From positions 1-64,000 of the forward strand of contig CAISOB010000064.1 in the NCBI GenBank assembly GCA_903886975.1: 64,000 bases of DNA, in the 5' to 3' direction. The position numbers and the translations under genes are program-made. The notes beneath the pieces were generated by a model that did not search any database, had not been told where the DNA came from, and saw only the letters and a program-made list of their open reading frames with translations. Below, in pieces: positions 1 to 8,881 of this stretch (position 1 is its first letter; each line of letters starts with the position of its first letter). The DNA is from an uncultured beta proteobacterium. Lineage in GTDB: Bacteria; Pseudomonadota; Gammaproteobacteria; Burkholderiales; Rhodocyclaceae.

Positions 1-177
1 CCGCTACGCTACGCCCGCTGGCCAAGGCAAGACAAAAACCAGCAGCACAAGCTGGACTCTCAGGAGTCCATTTCAAGCAATCGACTGGCTACCTTTTGCT
101 CCGCCTCGCTGGCTCCCAATTCCGCGCCATTCACACCCAACCAAAGAATTCCAGCGACGACCTGCAAACAACTCTTC

Positions 178-675
178 GTGGCTACACATAACTTCGAGTT
201 CTTCTCGCTACTCCGGGACCTTCCCGGCGAAGCCTCTTACTTTCTTTCTAAACGGATCAGTTCAACACAAGCCATCTTGATCAACCTTCCCGAGTCAATT
301 TCAAGGTATTCGTCGGAATATCACTACCTATTTCACATTCTCCACGACTACGACCAGAGTGCAAACAAGGCTGACGTTGAGCATCTTTTGGCGCTTCCTA
401 ACGCTGCGCGCAGATTTCTGGAACTCTATACCTACGCCAAGCTGCCACTGGGGCGAAAGGTGTCTGTCGAGAGACGTGCTGAACGTCTTTTCGGCGCGGA
501 AAAGGCGGCTCGGATTTTGAAGGTTTTGCACCACTTCAGCCACTTGGAAAGCATTGAGCGCCTTATGGCAAACACGAACCTTGTCTCAGACATTGACGGG
601 GCAGTATCAACACTTATGGAATGCCTTAAGGAAGACAAAGATCACTATGCCGCATTGATTGAATCAGTGAGTTAG
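178..675 (+). pseudogene. C-terminal fragment of an AAA_13-type (PrrC/RloC-like) ATPase
   Basis: The 165-residue product begins with ATHNFEFF, which matches the H-loop segment (THN-F/Y-FF) near the C-terminus of AAA_13 ATPases such as those in the anticodon nucleases PrrC and RloC and in several defence systems. The following helices, with RRFLELYTYAKLP, fit the same C-terminal region. No Walker A, Walker B or signature motif is present. The frame is open upstream to the window start, but the residues before about position 166 do not look like this family, so similarity appears to begin abruptly. I read this as a remnant left by recombination. GTG at 178 is only the first available start. The real gene may instead be intact outside the window and rearranged here. 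Confidence 0.55.
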
Positions 676-902
676 CATGCATCGCTGTCAGTCCCTGCCA
701 CGAAGGAGTCCGACGTCAGGGAAACGTAAATACTGCCCGCATTATCCAAAGGCGTCCGGCAATTGAGTGCATTCCCTAACCAGTTTAGCTAGAAACCCGC
801 AACGGCCTTGTACCGGGCAATAATCCAAGAAACCCGATGCCAAGATTCTGGTGTAGCCAAAATTGATAACCGGATGAAAAGCTGTTGCGGGTCTTCCTGC
901 CA

Positions 903-1982
903 CTAGTCGTCGCGGCCAACTTCTTCGTCTGAAATTGGCGAAGGTTCGCCAAGAATCATCTCAATCGTAGCCAGTTCTTCCTCGGATGCGTCCAGTTCGT
1001 ATTGAGGAGGCGCTTGCTCCTTTAGTACCAACTCTCTTTTTTCAAGCGCGAAGTGTAAGAGCCGAATCCGGTACTCGCGATTCCAGATCCACTTGGCAGG
1101 CATTGGCGAATCAGGACCTTGGCGATCCGCATATTGGTGACCCCAATCGTCAATTTCCGTAACCATGCTCCTACACTTGGCAACGAAAAACTCAGTCCGG
1201 GAATTCTCGTCCTTGAGTTCGAGATAGCTATTGTGACGCTCCACCTGAAATGCCGCCTCCCAATCTCGTTCCCTGCCTTCAGGCCATGGGCACGCTTCAA
1301 TCTTGGCAGCGATGTTTTTTGCAGTAGGCTTTTCAGCCCTTAGAAATCCGGCAATGATGTCTTCCGCCGTCTCGCCACGATAGAGCCGCATACGAAGGGC
1401 GTCATAACTGATGCCAAGGAACGCGGCCAATTGCGGCTTGGTCATAGGCACACCTCGGACCATCATTATTTCGACATTCTTCCTGTTTTCACTTTGAAGC
1501 TGCTTTGATGCCCATCGAACGTTACCTACGACATACCCATGGGACGGATCGATTCGATCCAAAGAGCCATCGAGATACCGTTTGGGGCCGACTTGTCTAA
1601 GGAAGCCGGGGAACGTATCAAGCTCTAACCCCCAGTTCGGGCCAGTAATTTGTTTAAGTCTCTTACTTCTGTTCTTGCTGTTGCTCCAAGTCTTGTATTC
1701 CTTCGGGTAAGTCAGTTGCAGAACCTTGCCGGCCATTGTTTCAATATCGTGTATGCACTTCTGCCGACGTTCTGCATACGCCTCATCAGACTCATTCTCA
1801 TGAGCACTGTTCTCAGTGTTGTTCTCATTGCTCTTAGGAACCGAACAGTTGTTCGCTATCGGCGAATCCCCCTGCTGGCTTGGGTTTACAGCCTCTGGGA
1901 TTTGAAATTTCTCGCCCTCAAGAGAAGCGGTGAGAACATGTATTGAATTGACCTGCGTCGAGCCTGTCGTAATATGTTGCAT
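903..1982 (-). CDS. HNH-like element protein with helix-turn-helix segment
   Basis: A 359-residue protein. ATG at 1982 is chosen because GGAGG lies about 8 bases upstream; an upstream in-frame extension lacks such a site. Residues 92-168 (YPKEYKTW, FPGFL, SLDRIDPSHGY, NVRWAS, ENR) resemble the later half of phage HNH-type proteins, whose pattern is LDRID-(x)n-GY-x3-NVRW-x5-Q-x2-NR. The Cys pairs of a zinc-finger HNH are absent, so nuclease activity is uncertain. Residues 181-205 (MTKPQLAAFLGISYDALRMRL) look like a helix-turn-helix. It lies downstream of the AlpA-like gene on the same strand. The N-terminal 70 residues are low-complexity and polar. The function is unknown. Confidence 0.6.
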   Translation of the reverse strand: MQHITTGSTQVNSIHVLTASLEGEKFQIPEAVNPSQQGDSPIANNCSVPKSNENNTENSAHENESDEAYAERRQKCIHDIETMAGKVLQLTYPKEYKTWSNSKNRSKRLKQITGPNWGLELDTFPGFLRQVGPKRYLDGSLDRIDPSHGYVVGNVRWASKQLQSENRKNVEIMMVRGVPMTKPQLAAFLGISYDALRMRLYRGETAEDIIAGFLRAEKPTAKNIAAKIEACPWPEGRERDWEAAFQVERHNSYLELKDENSRTEFFVAKCRSMVTEIDDWGHQYADRQGPDSPMPAKWIWNREYRIRLLHFALEKRELVLKEQAPPQYELDASEEELATIEMILGEPSPISDEEVGRDD

Positions 1983-2055
1983 GTGGTTGTACCTCCAAAA
2001 GACGATGGATTTTTTGGTGTCACAGCGCCGGGGTGGCACCCTCGGCGTTCTGTGC

Positions 2056-2346
2056 TCACGCTTGCAGGAATTGCCTGATCGTTGCGGTGTTCCAGTACGG
2101 AATCTTCCCGTCAAAGCCGTCCGGTTGCGGATACCGCTTTCGCCGTAAGCCCTCGTACAAGGTGCTATGGCCCACTCCGAGCAGGCTCATTAGGTTGGCA
2201 ACGCGCAGTCGTCCCGGTTGATCGAGCGAAATTGCAGGGACCTTGGCCACCGTATGACCAGACTTCTTCTTCGTTGAATCGACAACTGGTTTTGCCACTG
2301 GTGTGGCCGTTGGGATGCCCAGTTTCCCGATGATTTCTACCGCCAT
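2056..2346 (-). CDS. AlpA-like helix-turn-helix regulator / excisionase-type protein
   Basis: A 96-residue protein whose C-terminal half (LRVANLMSLLGVGHSTLYEGL, then YPQPDGFDGKIPYW) is the winged-helix pattern of the AlpA / prophage CP4-57 regulator family. In that family the proteins bind near the integrase gene and promote excision or control integrase transcription. The ATG at 2346 has GGAG about 8 bases upstream. The N-terminal 45 residues are basic and poorly conserved. It lies between the integrase and the HNH-like gene on the same strand, the usual place for a directionality or regulatory factor of P4-type elements. Confidence 0.8.
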   Translation of the reverse strand: MAVEIIGKLGIPTATPVAKPVVDSTKKKSGHTVAKVPAISLDQPGRLRVANLMSLLGVGHSTLYEGLRRKRYPQPDGFDGKIPYWNTATIRQFLQA

Positions 2347-2388
2347 TGCTTCAACTCCTCAAACAAGCGAGGTGCAATAGCGCACACT

Positions 2389-2413
2389 CGCCGGGTTAAC
2401 ACAAACCCCGGCG
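2389..2413. promoter_or_regulatory. Short inverted repeat upstream of the AlpA-like gene
   Basis: CGCCGGG at 2389-2395 and CCCGGCG at 2407-2413 form a perfect 7-bp inverted repeat with an 11-base centre, 43 bases upstream of the AlpA-like start. It could be an operator or the terminator of the integrase transcript; there is no clear T-run on either side. Confidence 0.3.
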
Positions 2414-2610
2414 GGGGCATTTAAAGCGGGAATACCGCTCGCCGAAGTGACTAGCGGCCCATTGCAGGCCGATCCTTGTTGTCACTCCATTGACGGATGA
2501 ATTTACTTTACGACCAGATAGCTGCGGACGTCAACTGGCTGCCGGCAAAAATCTCAAACAATCGCGTTCTCAGCTACCGTCACAAGCAGGTGTTGCCCTT
2601 TACGAAGAAT

Positions 2611-3831
2611 TCAAGCAACGTTACCGTGTAGCGATATCACTTTTGCACCAGCTTTCAGCTTGTCGAGATAATCGGCCCATAGCTGCATCATGGCCTTGCG
2701 GTCTTTCAGGAACTTGGTTCTGTTGTATGCCGTGCCCAGTGCGTCGGGGACTGAGTGCGCGAGTTGATGTTCGATCACTTCCGGTTTTTGATGCAGTTCT
2801 TCGTGCAAGATCGTTCTTGCCATTGCCCGGAAACCGTGCCCCGTAATCTCGGTACGCGTGTCGTAGCCCAAACGACGAAGCGCCGCGTTGATAGCCGCAT
2901 CGGACATTGGCCTTGATGCCGTCCGCGCCCCCGGAAAGACATAGCGCCCTGTACCGGTCAGTTCGTAAAGCTCTTGCAGAATTAGCACCACCTGAGATGC
3001 GAGAGGTACGAGATGATCAGTATCTGTTTTTGTAACCCGATAGCGCCATTCCGCTTTATCCAAATCAATGTCCGCCCATTCTGCCTTGCGTAATTCTCCG
3101 GGGCGAGCGAAGAGCAGGGGAGCTAGCTTCAGGGCACAAAGCACTAGGAATGTACCTTTGAAGCCATCAAAGGCCCGTAGCATTTCAGCCACTTTGGAAG
3201 GTTCGATGATGCTAGGAAAGTGTTTTTCAATTGCGGGCGGGATTGCGCCGATCAGATCACGTGCGGGGTCAGTTTTCGCCCGGCCTGTTGCAATGGCAAA
3301 TCGAAAGATTTGGCTGATTTCACCCCTGACTCGGTGGCTGGTATATCGCGCTCCACGTTTATCAACCCGCCGCAGGACTGACAGAATCTCCGGCGCGTCA
3401 ATTTCGGAAATAGGGCGCTTTCCCAGCCACGGGAAAACATCCTTTTTCATTCGAGCGAGCATTCGTTCATGCTGAGCTAGGCCAATTTGGGTTTTGCGGC
3501 CTTCCAACCACTCACCGGCAACGGCTGCAAAAGTGTTTGCCCCGGAAATTTGGGCCTCGCGCTTGGTGGCCTTCCGCGCTTCGCTCGGGTCAATCCCATT
3601 TGCAATCAACTTGCGTGCTTCTTCGCGCCTTTCACGAGCGTCCTTAAGACCCGTATCTGGGTATATTCCTAGAGAAAGCGACTTCTCCTTTCCCCCGCTC
3701 CGGTATTTCAACCGCCACCACTTGCCCCCGCTCGGGGTAACGAGCAGGAATAAGCCACCTCCGTCAGACAATTTGATCGGTTTGTCGATGGATTGGGCGT
3801 TGCGAATCGCTTTATCTGTAAGGGACGACAT
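2611..3831 (-). CDS. int: P4-type tyrosine integrase
   Basis: A 406-residue site-specific recombinase. The N-terminal ~90 residues match the DUF4102 arm-binding domain of P4-like integrases (KLSDGGGLFLLVTPSGGKWW, SLGIYPDTGLKDAR). The SAM-like core-binding domain is at about 100-190 and the catalytic domain follows. Catalytic residues visible are R243 (FARPGELR), H332 and R335 (GHGFR), H359 (LAHSVPD) and nucleophile Y369 (TAYNR). Length is normal for the family and no residue is missing, so it should be active. The ATG at 3831 follows AGAGGA. It points away from tRNA-Gly, whose 3' end lies about 200 bases upstream of the gene, consistent with integration into that tRNA. Confidence 0.95.
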   Translation of the reverse strand: MSSLTDKAIRNAQSIDKPIKLSDGGGLFLLVTPSGGKWWRLKYRSGGKEKSLSLGIYPDTGLKDARERREEARKLIANGIDPSEARKATKREAQISGANTFAAVAGEWLEGRKTQIGLAQHERMLARMKKDVFPWLGKRPISEIDAPEILSVLRRVDKRGARYTSHRVRGEISQIFRFAIATGRAKTDPARDLIGAIPPAIEKHFPSIIEPSKVAEMLRAFDGFKGTFLVLCALKLAPLLFARPGELRKAEWADIDLDKAEWRYRVTKTDTDHLVPLASQVVLILQELYELTGTGRYVFPGARTASRPMSDAAINAALRRLGYDTRTEITGHGFRAMARTILHEELHQKPEVIEHQLAHSVPDALGTAYNRTKFLKDRKAMMQLWADYLDKLKAGAKVISLHGNVA

Positions 3832-3937
3832 GGCTTCCTCTGGGGGTAACTCTTAAGGATCAAAGTCGCAATTTTTCTCTGTTACCCCCAAATTTACCCC
3901 CAATATCCCTCGGGAGCAAGCGAATGGAATCGGATCA

Positions 3938-4018
3938 TTTTGGATAGCTGGCCGAAAAAATCCCTTGGTTAAGCGGGATTCAAGGAGTATTTTGGATAAG
4001 CCTGAACTACTTTGGATA
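3938..4018. repeat. Three direct repeats TTTGGATA between int and tRNA-Gly
   Basis: TTTTGGATA occurs at 3938-3946 and 3990-3998, and CTTTGGATA at 4010-4018, all in the same orientation. Starts are spaced 52 and 20 bases, near whole helical turns. An inverted copy, TTATCCAAA, lies at 742-750. Their position between integrase promoter and attachment site suggests arm-type integrase or AlpA binding sites. This is inference from placement and spacing. Confidence 0.5.
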
Positions 4019-4027
4019 ATCTAATCG

Positions 4028-4098
4028 AGCGGGCGATGGGAATCGAACCCACGGCTCTAGCTTGGGAAGCTAGGGTATTACCATTATACGACGCCCGC
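4028..4098 (-). tRNA. tRNA-Gly(CCC)
   Basis: A complete cloverleaf can be folded on the minus strand. The 7-bp acceptor stem is GCGGGCG/CGCCCGC, the D-arm is GTAT/ATAC, the anticodon stem is CTAGC/GCTAG with loop TTCCCAA (anticodon CCC), and the T-arm loop is TTCGATT. Discriminator base is T and the CCA end is not encoded. The 3' end faces the integrase gene and serves as the integration target of the element before it. Confidence 0.95.
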
Positions 4099-4189
4099 AG
4101 AGGCCGCCATTCTAAGCGCTATGGCGTCCCGGTTCAATTGCTTTGCATTAGCCTGGCCGCTTGACGCTGCGGCAATTCTCTTACTCCGT

Positions 4190-5428
4190 CTAGGCCGCGC
4201 CTGGCTTGACGCGGCTCGCGGCGAGCTTGGCGCGGCTACGCGCTTCGTCGGTGTCGGCGCCGGTGGCGATGGCAACGCCCATGCGCCGCTTCTTGAAACT
4301 CTCCGGCTTGCCGAACAGGCGCAGGTCGCTGCCCGGAACGCTTAATGCGTCGGCGACGCCGGCAAAGGCGATGCCCTTCGCTTCGACGCCGCCGTAGATG
4401 ACCGCCGAAGCGCCCGGCCCGCGCAGGCTGACATCGACGGGCAGGCCGAGGATGGCGCGCGCGTGCAGCTCGAATTCCGAAAAGCGCTGCGAGGCGAGAG
4501 TCACCAGGCCGGTGTCGTGCGGGCGCGGGCTCACTTCCGAGAACCACACCTGATCGCCCTTGACGAAGAGTTCGACGCCAAAAATGCCGCGCCCGCCGAG
4601 GTTACCGGTCACGGCACCGGCAATGGCACGCGCCTCGTCACGGGCAGCGTCGCTCATCACCTGCGGTTGCCACGATTCGACGTAATCGCCATTGATCTGG
4701 ACGTGGCCGACCGGCTCGCAAAAGTAAGTCTCCACGGCGCCGCTCGCACCGACAGCGCGTACGGTGAGCAGGGTGATCTCGTAGTCGAAAGCGATGAAAC
4801 CCTCGACGATGACGCGGCTCTGGCTGACGCGCCCGCCCTGCATCGCGTAGTCCCAAGCCTTGGCAAGGTCGTCCGGGCCGCGCAGCAGCGACTGGCCCTT
4901 GCCCGAGGAGGACATGGTCGGCTTGATCAGGCAGGGGTAGCCGATGCCGCCGTCGATCGCGGCCTGCACTTCGGCCAGTGTGCCGGCGAAGGCGTAGGGC
5001 GAGGTCGGCAGGCCGAGTTCTTCGGCAGCGAGGCGACGTATGCCTTCGCGATTCATCGTCAGGCGCGTCGCGCGCGCCGTCGGGATGACTTCAGCGAGAC
5101 CTTCGCGTTCGATCTCAAGCAGCATGTCGGTGGCGATGGCCTCGATCTCGGGAACCACCAGATGCGGGCGCTCGCTCTCGATGATGGCGCGCAGCGCCGG
5201 GCCGTCGGTCATCTTGACGACATGTGCGCGGTGTGCGACCTGCATGCCCGGCGCGTCGGCGTAGCGATCGACGGCGATCGTTTCGACGCCGAGGCGCTGC
5301 AGGGCGATGATCACTTCCTTGCCGAGTTCGCCAGCGCCGAGCAGCATCACGCGGGTCGCCGAAGGGCTGAGCGGTGTGCCGAATTTTTCGACGGGGTTGT
5401 TGGCCGGACCAATTCTTGTTTTGGGCAT
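4190..5428 (-). CDS. purT: Formate-dependent phosphoribosylglycinamide formyltransferase
   Basis: PurT makes N-formyl-GAR from GAR, formate and ATP in de novo purine synthesis, in the cytoplasm, as an alternative to folate-dependent PurN. The 412-residue product has the ATP-grasp layout. The N-terminal nucleotide-like fold is [17 protein letters not shown], the central ATP-grasp lid is SSSGKGQS, and the metal/ATP site region is [23 protein letters not shown]. coli PurT is 392 residues, so the size fits. The ATG at 5428 is the best start. It is transcribed alone, convergent to no gene, ending 91 bases from tRNA-Gly. Confidence 0.96.
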   Translation of the reverse strand: MPKTRIGPANNPVEKFGTPLSPSATRVMLLGAGELGKEVIIALQRLGVETIAVDRYADAPGMQVAHRAHVVKMTDGPALRAIIESERPHLVVPEIEAIATDMLLEIEREGLAEVIPTARATRLTMNREGIRRLAAEELGLPTSPYAFAGTLAEVQAAIDGGIGYPCLIKPTMSSSGKGQSLLRGPDDLAKAWDYAMQGGRVSQSRVIVEGFIAFDYEITLLTVRAVGASGAVETYFCEPVGHVQINGDYVESWQPQVMSDAARDEARAIAGAVTGNLGGRGIFGVELFVKGDQVWFSEVSPRPHDTGLVTLASQRFSEFELHARAILGLPVDVSLRGPGASAVIYGGVEAKGIAFAGVADALSVPGSDLRLFGKPESFKKRRMGVAIATGADTDEARSRAKLAASRVKPGAA

Positions 5429-5589
5429 TTGGGCGTCCTGGGATCGGATGAAGAGTGCGGATTCTAGCAGCTTGCACGCTGCCGCTTGCGACTTGAAATG
5501 TGTCGCGCGCGGCTTCGCTCAATTTCGGCGAGGCTGAGCATTGACGAGTACACTCTGCCTTTTGCTGATTCACGAGATCCACTCCCCGA

Positions 5590-6933
5590 ATGCGAAGCGA
5601 CGCCAAAGAGAAGCTCAAGTGCGCCATCATTGCCGCCGTGCAGTTGCCTGACGTAAGCGACGTCGAGTTCGACGCGTCGCTGACCGAACTGCGCGACCTC
5701 GCAAAAACGCTGGGCTACCGAATTGTGCAAGCCTTCACACAAAAGCGGCCGGGCTTTGACAAGACGGCCTATCTGGGTACGGGCAAGCGCGACGAGATAC
5801 GTTGCTTCGTGAACGGCGCTTCCGATAACGACCCTTTGACGCCCGCAGTGGAAGATGACGCCGAGCGCGCCGAAGTCATCTTCGTCGATCACGAGATTTC
5901 ACCATCACAGGCACGCAACCTCGAAAAAGAGACCGGCTGCGAAGTGATGGATCGGACCATGGTCATCCTCGAAATCTTCCACCGCAACGCGCGTTCGCGC
6001 GCCGCACGCGCGCAGGTCGAGATCGCACGCCTCGGCTACATGGCGCCGCGCCTGCGCGAGGCGGCCAAGCTCGCCGGACCGCAGGGTCGGCAGCGCAGCG
6101 GCAGCGGCGGCCGCGGCGCCGGCGAGTCGCTGGGCGAGATGGACAAGCGCAAAATTCGCGACCGCATCACCGAGCTGCAGCAGGAAATCGCCGCCATGGA
6201 TGTCGAGCGCAAGACGCAGCGTGCGCGTCGGCAAGGTCAACAGGAACTTGCGAGCGTGGCGCTCGTCGGCTACACCAATGCCGGCAAGTCCACGCTGATG
6301 CGCGCGCTGACCGGCAGCGACGTGCTGGTTGCCGACAAGCTCTTCGCGACGCTCGACACGACAGTACGCGCGCTCTATCCCGAGAGCATGCCGCGCGTGC
6401 TGGTCAGCGACACCGTCGGTTTCATCAAGAACTTGCCGCACGGCCTGGTCGCTTCGTTCAAGTCCACGCTAGAGGAGGCGCTCGATGCCGCGCTGCTGCT
6501 GCACGTTATCGATGCGAGCGATGCCGGCTTCGAGCGCCAAATCGAGGTCACCGGCGCGGTGCTCGCCGAGATTGGCGCGCAGGCGGTGCCGCGTCTCTTG
6601 ATCTTCAACAAGATCGATCGGGTCGGCGAGGCCGCGGCGCAAGACGAACGCGCAGCGGCGCTGCGCGCGCAGTATCCGGATTGCATCGTGATGAGCGCGC
6701 GCCGCGATGGCGATATCGCCACGCTGCGCGAAGCGATTATCGCTTTCTTCCGGCAGGACCGCGTCGAGGACGAAATCTTCCTGCCCTGGTCGGCGCAACA
6801 GCTGCGCGGCGAAATCTACGCGAGCTGCGAGGTACTCGGCGAGCGCGCCGATGGCAATGGCGCCTTCTTCAGCGTGCGCGGTGAGCGTGGCGCGGTCGAG
6901 CGCTTACGCGCGAAGTTTGGCGAAGTGCGCTGA
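5590..6933 (+). CDS. hflX: HflX-type ribosome-associated GTPase, atypical
   Basis: HflX-family GTPases bind the large ribosomal subunit and split stalled ribosomes. Residues 1-200 form the HflX N-terminal domain with its helical hairpin (DRTMVILEIFHRNARSR). The G domain has P-loop GYTNAGKS at 227-234, DTVG at 274-277 and NKID at 340-343, and a C-terminal domain follows. The glycine-rich linker that normally reads GGxGxxGPGETQLE is here GSGGRGAGESLGE (171-183), so the most conserved HflX signature is degenerate. It is not next to hfq, unlike the classical gene. It may be a second HflX-like paralogue. Length (447) is normal. Confidence 0.85.
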   Translation: MRSDAKEKLKCAIIAAVQLPDVSDVEFDASLTELRDLAKTLGYRIVQAFTQKRPGFDKTAYLGTGKRDEIRCFVNGASDNDPLTPAVEDDAERAEVIFVDHEISPSQARNLEKETGCEVMDRTMVILEIFHRNARSRAARAQVEIARLGYMAPRLREAAKLAGPQGRQRSGSGGRGAGESLGEMDKRKIRDRITELQQEIAAMDVERKTQRARRQGQQELASVALVGYTNAGKSTLMRALTGSDVLVADKLFATLDTTVRALYPESMPRVLVSDTVGFIKNLPHGLVASFKSTLEEALDAALLLHVIDASDAGFERQIEVTGAVLAEIGAQAVPRLLIFNKIDRVGEAAAQDERAAALRAQYPDCIVMSARRDGDIATLREAIIAFFRQDRVEDEIFLPWSAQQLRGEIYASCEVLGERADGNGAFFSVRGERGAVERLRAKFGEVR

Positions 6934-6996
6934 ATTCGCTGCCGCTCGTCCCGGCTTGCGCGTCCGTCAAAACGGCCGCTGAGCAGGGTAGCGAAT

Positions 6997-7548
6997 TTAC
7001 GCGGAATTGGCCTGCTTGGCGTGCGCCGGGCGAAACGCCGCACAGAATTGCGGATCGGTTTCCAGCCAGGCGCCTTCGACGAGATCGATGCAATAGGGCA
7101 CCGCCGGAAAGACGGCGTGCAGGCAATCGGCGATGGCCGAAGGCTTGCCCGGCAGGTTGATGATCAGCGTCGTCCCGCGGATGCCCGCCGTCTGGCGAGA
7201 CAGAATGGCCGTCGGGACGACCTTCAATGAAGCGCTGCGCATCAGCTCGCCAAAGCCTGGCAGCATCTTGGTGCATACCGCTTCGGTCGCTTGCGGCGTG
7301 ACATCGCGCAGCGCCGGGCCGGTGCCGCCGGTGGTCACGATCAGGCAACACGCCTCACTATCGGCCAGTGCGCGCAGCGCCGCCTCGATTTGCGGCTGCT
7401 CGTCGGGAATCACGCGAGCCACGGCTTCCCACGGACTGGTGAGCGCGCGCGTCAGCCAGGCGTTGATCGCCGGACCGCCTTTGTCTTCATAGACGCCGCG
7501 ACTGGCGCGGTCGGATATTGTCAGAATGCCGATTCGGGCGATTGTCAT
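6997..7548 (-). CDS. mog: Molybdopterin adenylyltransferase
   Basis: Mog (MogA) adenylates molybdopterin, preparing it for MoeA-catalysed molybdenum insertion. The 183-residue protein has the family opening RIGILTISDRASRGVYEDKGG, the substrate-loop TTGGTGPALRDVTPQAT and the C-terminal NLPGKPSA. The ATG at 7548 has GAGGAG directly upstream, inside the last codons of moeA; the frame is open further upstream but those residues are not Mog-like. It is the last gene of the eight-gene cofactor operon, two bases after moeA. Confidence 0.95.
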   Translation of the reverse strand: MTIARIGILTISDRASRGVYEDKGGPAINAWLTRALTSPWEAVARVIPDEQPQIEAALRALADSEACCLIVTTGGTGPALRDVTPQATEAVCTKMLPGFGELMRSASLKVVPTAILSRQTAGIRGTTLIINLPGKPSAIADCLHAVFPAVPYCIDLVEGAWLETDPQFCAAFRPAHAKQANSA

Positions 7549-7550
7549 AT

Positions 7551-8825
7551 TTACTCCTCGAAGCCCGGCTCGCTCTGGAAAGCGCCGCCATCGAGCAGCA
7601 CCACGGTTGCCGTCGCGCCCGCCGCGAGTCCGGCGCAGGCTGCTGGAACGACCAGCAGTGCGTCGGCCTGCGCCATCGACAGGAGCGCGCCGCTGCTTTG
7701 GTTGCCGGTCGACGCGGCGACCCAGGCCGGCGAATCTTCCCGCCCCGCGCCACGCGTCAGAACGACACGGACAAATTCGGTGCGGCCTGGCCGGGCCTTG
7801 AGCGGGTGTGCCAGCGTCGCGGTGAGCGTGCGTCGGAAGAGGCGACGGTTGCCCATCATCCGGCGCAGCGCCGGCAAAACAAACTGCTCGAAGCACACCA
7901 TGCTCGACACCGGATTGCCCGGCAGCGCGAAGACAAGACTGCGGTCCGTCGTGCCGAAAGCGACCGGATGGCCGGGGCGCATCTCGACGCGCCAGAAATG
8001 CATGGTGACGCCGAGTTCGGCGAGGGTCGGCCGCACGTGATCGTGCACTCCGACCGACGAACCACCGGAGACCAGCAGCACATCGTAGTCCAGTCCGCGG
8101 CGCAAGAACTGCGCAAGTTCCTGCGCGTCATCGCGGGCGATGCCGAGCAGGACCGGTTCCAGGCCCAGCTCCTGCGCTTGCGCCATCAGTGCATAGCTGT
8201 TCGAATCCGGAATCTTCTCGGGGTCGAAAGCCGCGGACAGCGCTTCAAGTTCATTGCCGGTCGCCAGAATAGCGACGCGCGGCTGGCGATAGACCCTGAC
8301 TTGTGCGCACTTGACGGTAGCCAGCACCGGGACCACGCCTGAAGTAATCTCGGTTCCCGCCGTCAGCACGACCTCGCCTTGGCGCATGGCGTCGCCACGC
8401 GGCCGAATGTCGTTACCGACGTCGACCGGGCGACCGATCTCGACCATGTCTTCAGCGAGCGAACGCGTGTCCTCGACGCGGATCACCGCGTCGGCGCCCA
8501 TCGGGACCGGCGCGCCGGTCATGATGCGCGCGCACTGTCCGGGCAGCACCGTCTTCACCGGCCGGTCGCCGGCCATGATGTCTTCGACGACGGTCAGCCG
8601 TGCCGGCGCAGCGCCTGGTTCGCGCAACAGGTCGGCGCTGCGTAGCGCAAAACCGTCCATTGCCGAAACGTCGCTGGGCGGCTGGTCGCGGTTGGCGCGA
8701 ATCAATTCGGCGAGCACGCGGCCAAGCGCCGCTTCGAGACCGACGGTCTCGACGGCGAGCGCCTTCACATGCTGCAGGATGATGGCTTGTGCGGCCTTGA
8801 CCGAGAGATTCGTAGTTTCGTTCAC
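7551..8825 (-). CDS. moeA: Molybdopterin molybdotransferase
   Basis: MoeA inserts molybdate into adenylated molybdopterin. The 424-residue protein shows SAMDGFALR near residue 54 (the conserved MDG), GPGQ-like and MTGAPVPMGADAVI in domain II/III, ATGNEL, SGGSSVGVHDH (the family usually reads SGGxSxGxxD) and GNPVSSMVCFEQFVLPALR. The GTG start at 8825 is preceded by AGAGG at suitable distance. It lies 56 bases after mobA and two bases before mog in the same operon. Confidence 0.95.
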   Translation of the reverse strand: MNETTNLSVKAAQAIILQHVKALAVETVGLEAALGRVLAELIRANRDQPPSDVSAMDGFALRSADLLREPGAAPARLTVVEDIMAGDRPVKTVLPGQCARIMTGAPVPMGADAVIRVEDTRSLAEDMVEIGRPVDVGNDIRPRGDAMRQGEVVLTAGTEITSGVVPVLATVKCAQVRVYRQPRVAILATGNELEALSAAFDPEKIPDSNSYALMAQAQELGLEPVLLGIARDDAQELAQFLRRGLDYDVLLVSGGSSVGVHDHVRPTLAELGVTMHFWRVEMRPGHPVAFGTTDRSLVFALPGNPVSSMVCFEQFVLPALRRMMGNRRLFRRTLTATLAHPLKARPGRTEFVRVVLTRGAGREDSPAWVAASTGNQSSGALLSMAQADALLVVPAACAGLAAGATATVVLLDGGAFQSEPGFEE

Positions 8826-8881
8826 AGCTAGCCTCTAGAGGATTGAAAGGAATTTTGCCGTCGCACGGCCAGGCGTGTTCT

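Larger units (their letters stand above)
1..4027. mobile_element. Integrated genomic element, integrase end, at tRNA-Gly
   Basis: A tyrosine integrase of the P4 type reads away from the 3' end of tRNA-Gly(CCC), which is the usual arrangement for elements that integrate into a tRNA 3' end. The integrase is accompanied by an AlpA-like regulator, an HNH-like protein and a truncated ATPase, and the DNA is visibly richer in A+T than the core genes after 4.1 kb. The other attachment site must lie before position 1: no second copy of the tRNA 3' end was found inside the window, so the element's total size is unknown. Gaps at 676-902 and 2347-2610 hold no gene that I can support. Boundaries are inferred. 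Confidence 0.75.

Noticed and set aside
4463..4900. Possible extra attachment-site copy near the tRNA
   Set aside because: No repeat of the tRNA 3' end was found on the purT side or inside 1-4000, so only one attachment junction is in view.
4463..5467. A 334-codon plus-strand frame
   Set aside because: It is antisense to purT, with a low-complexity Ala/Asp/Arg-rich product and no motif.
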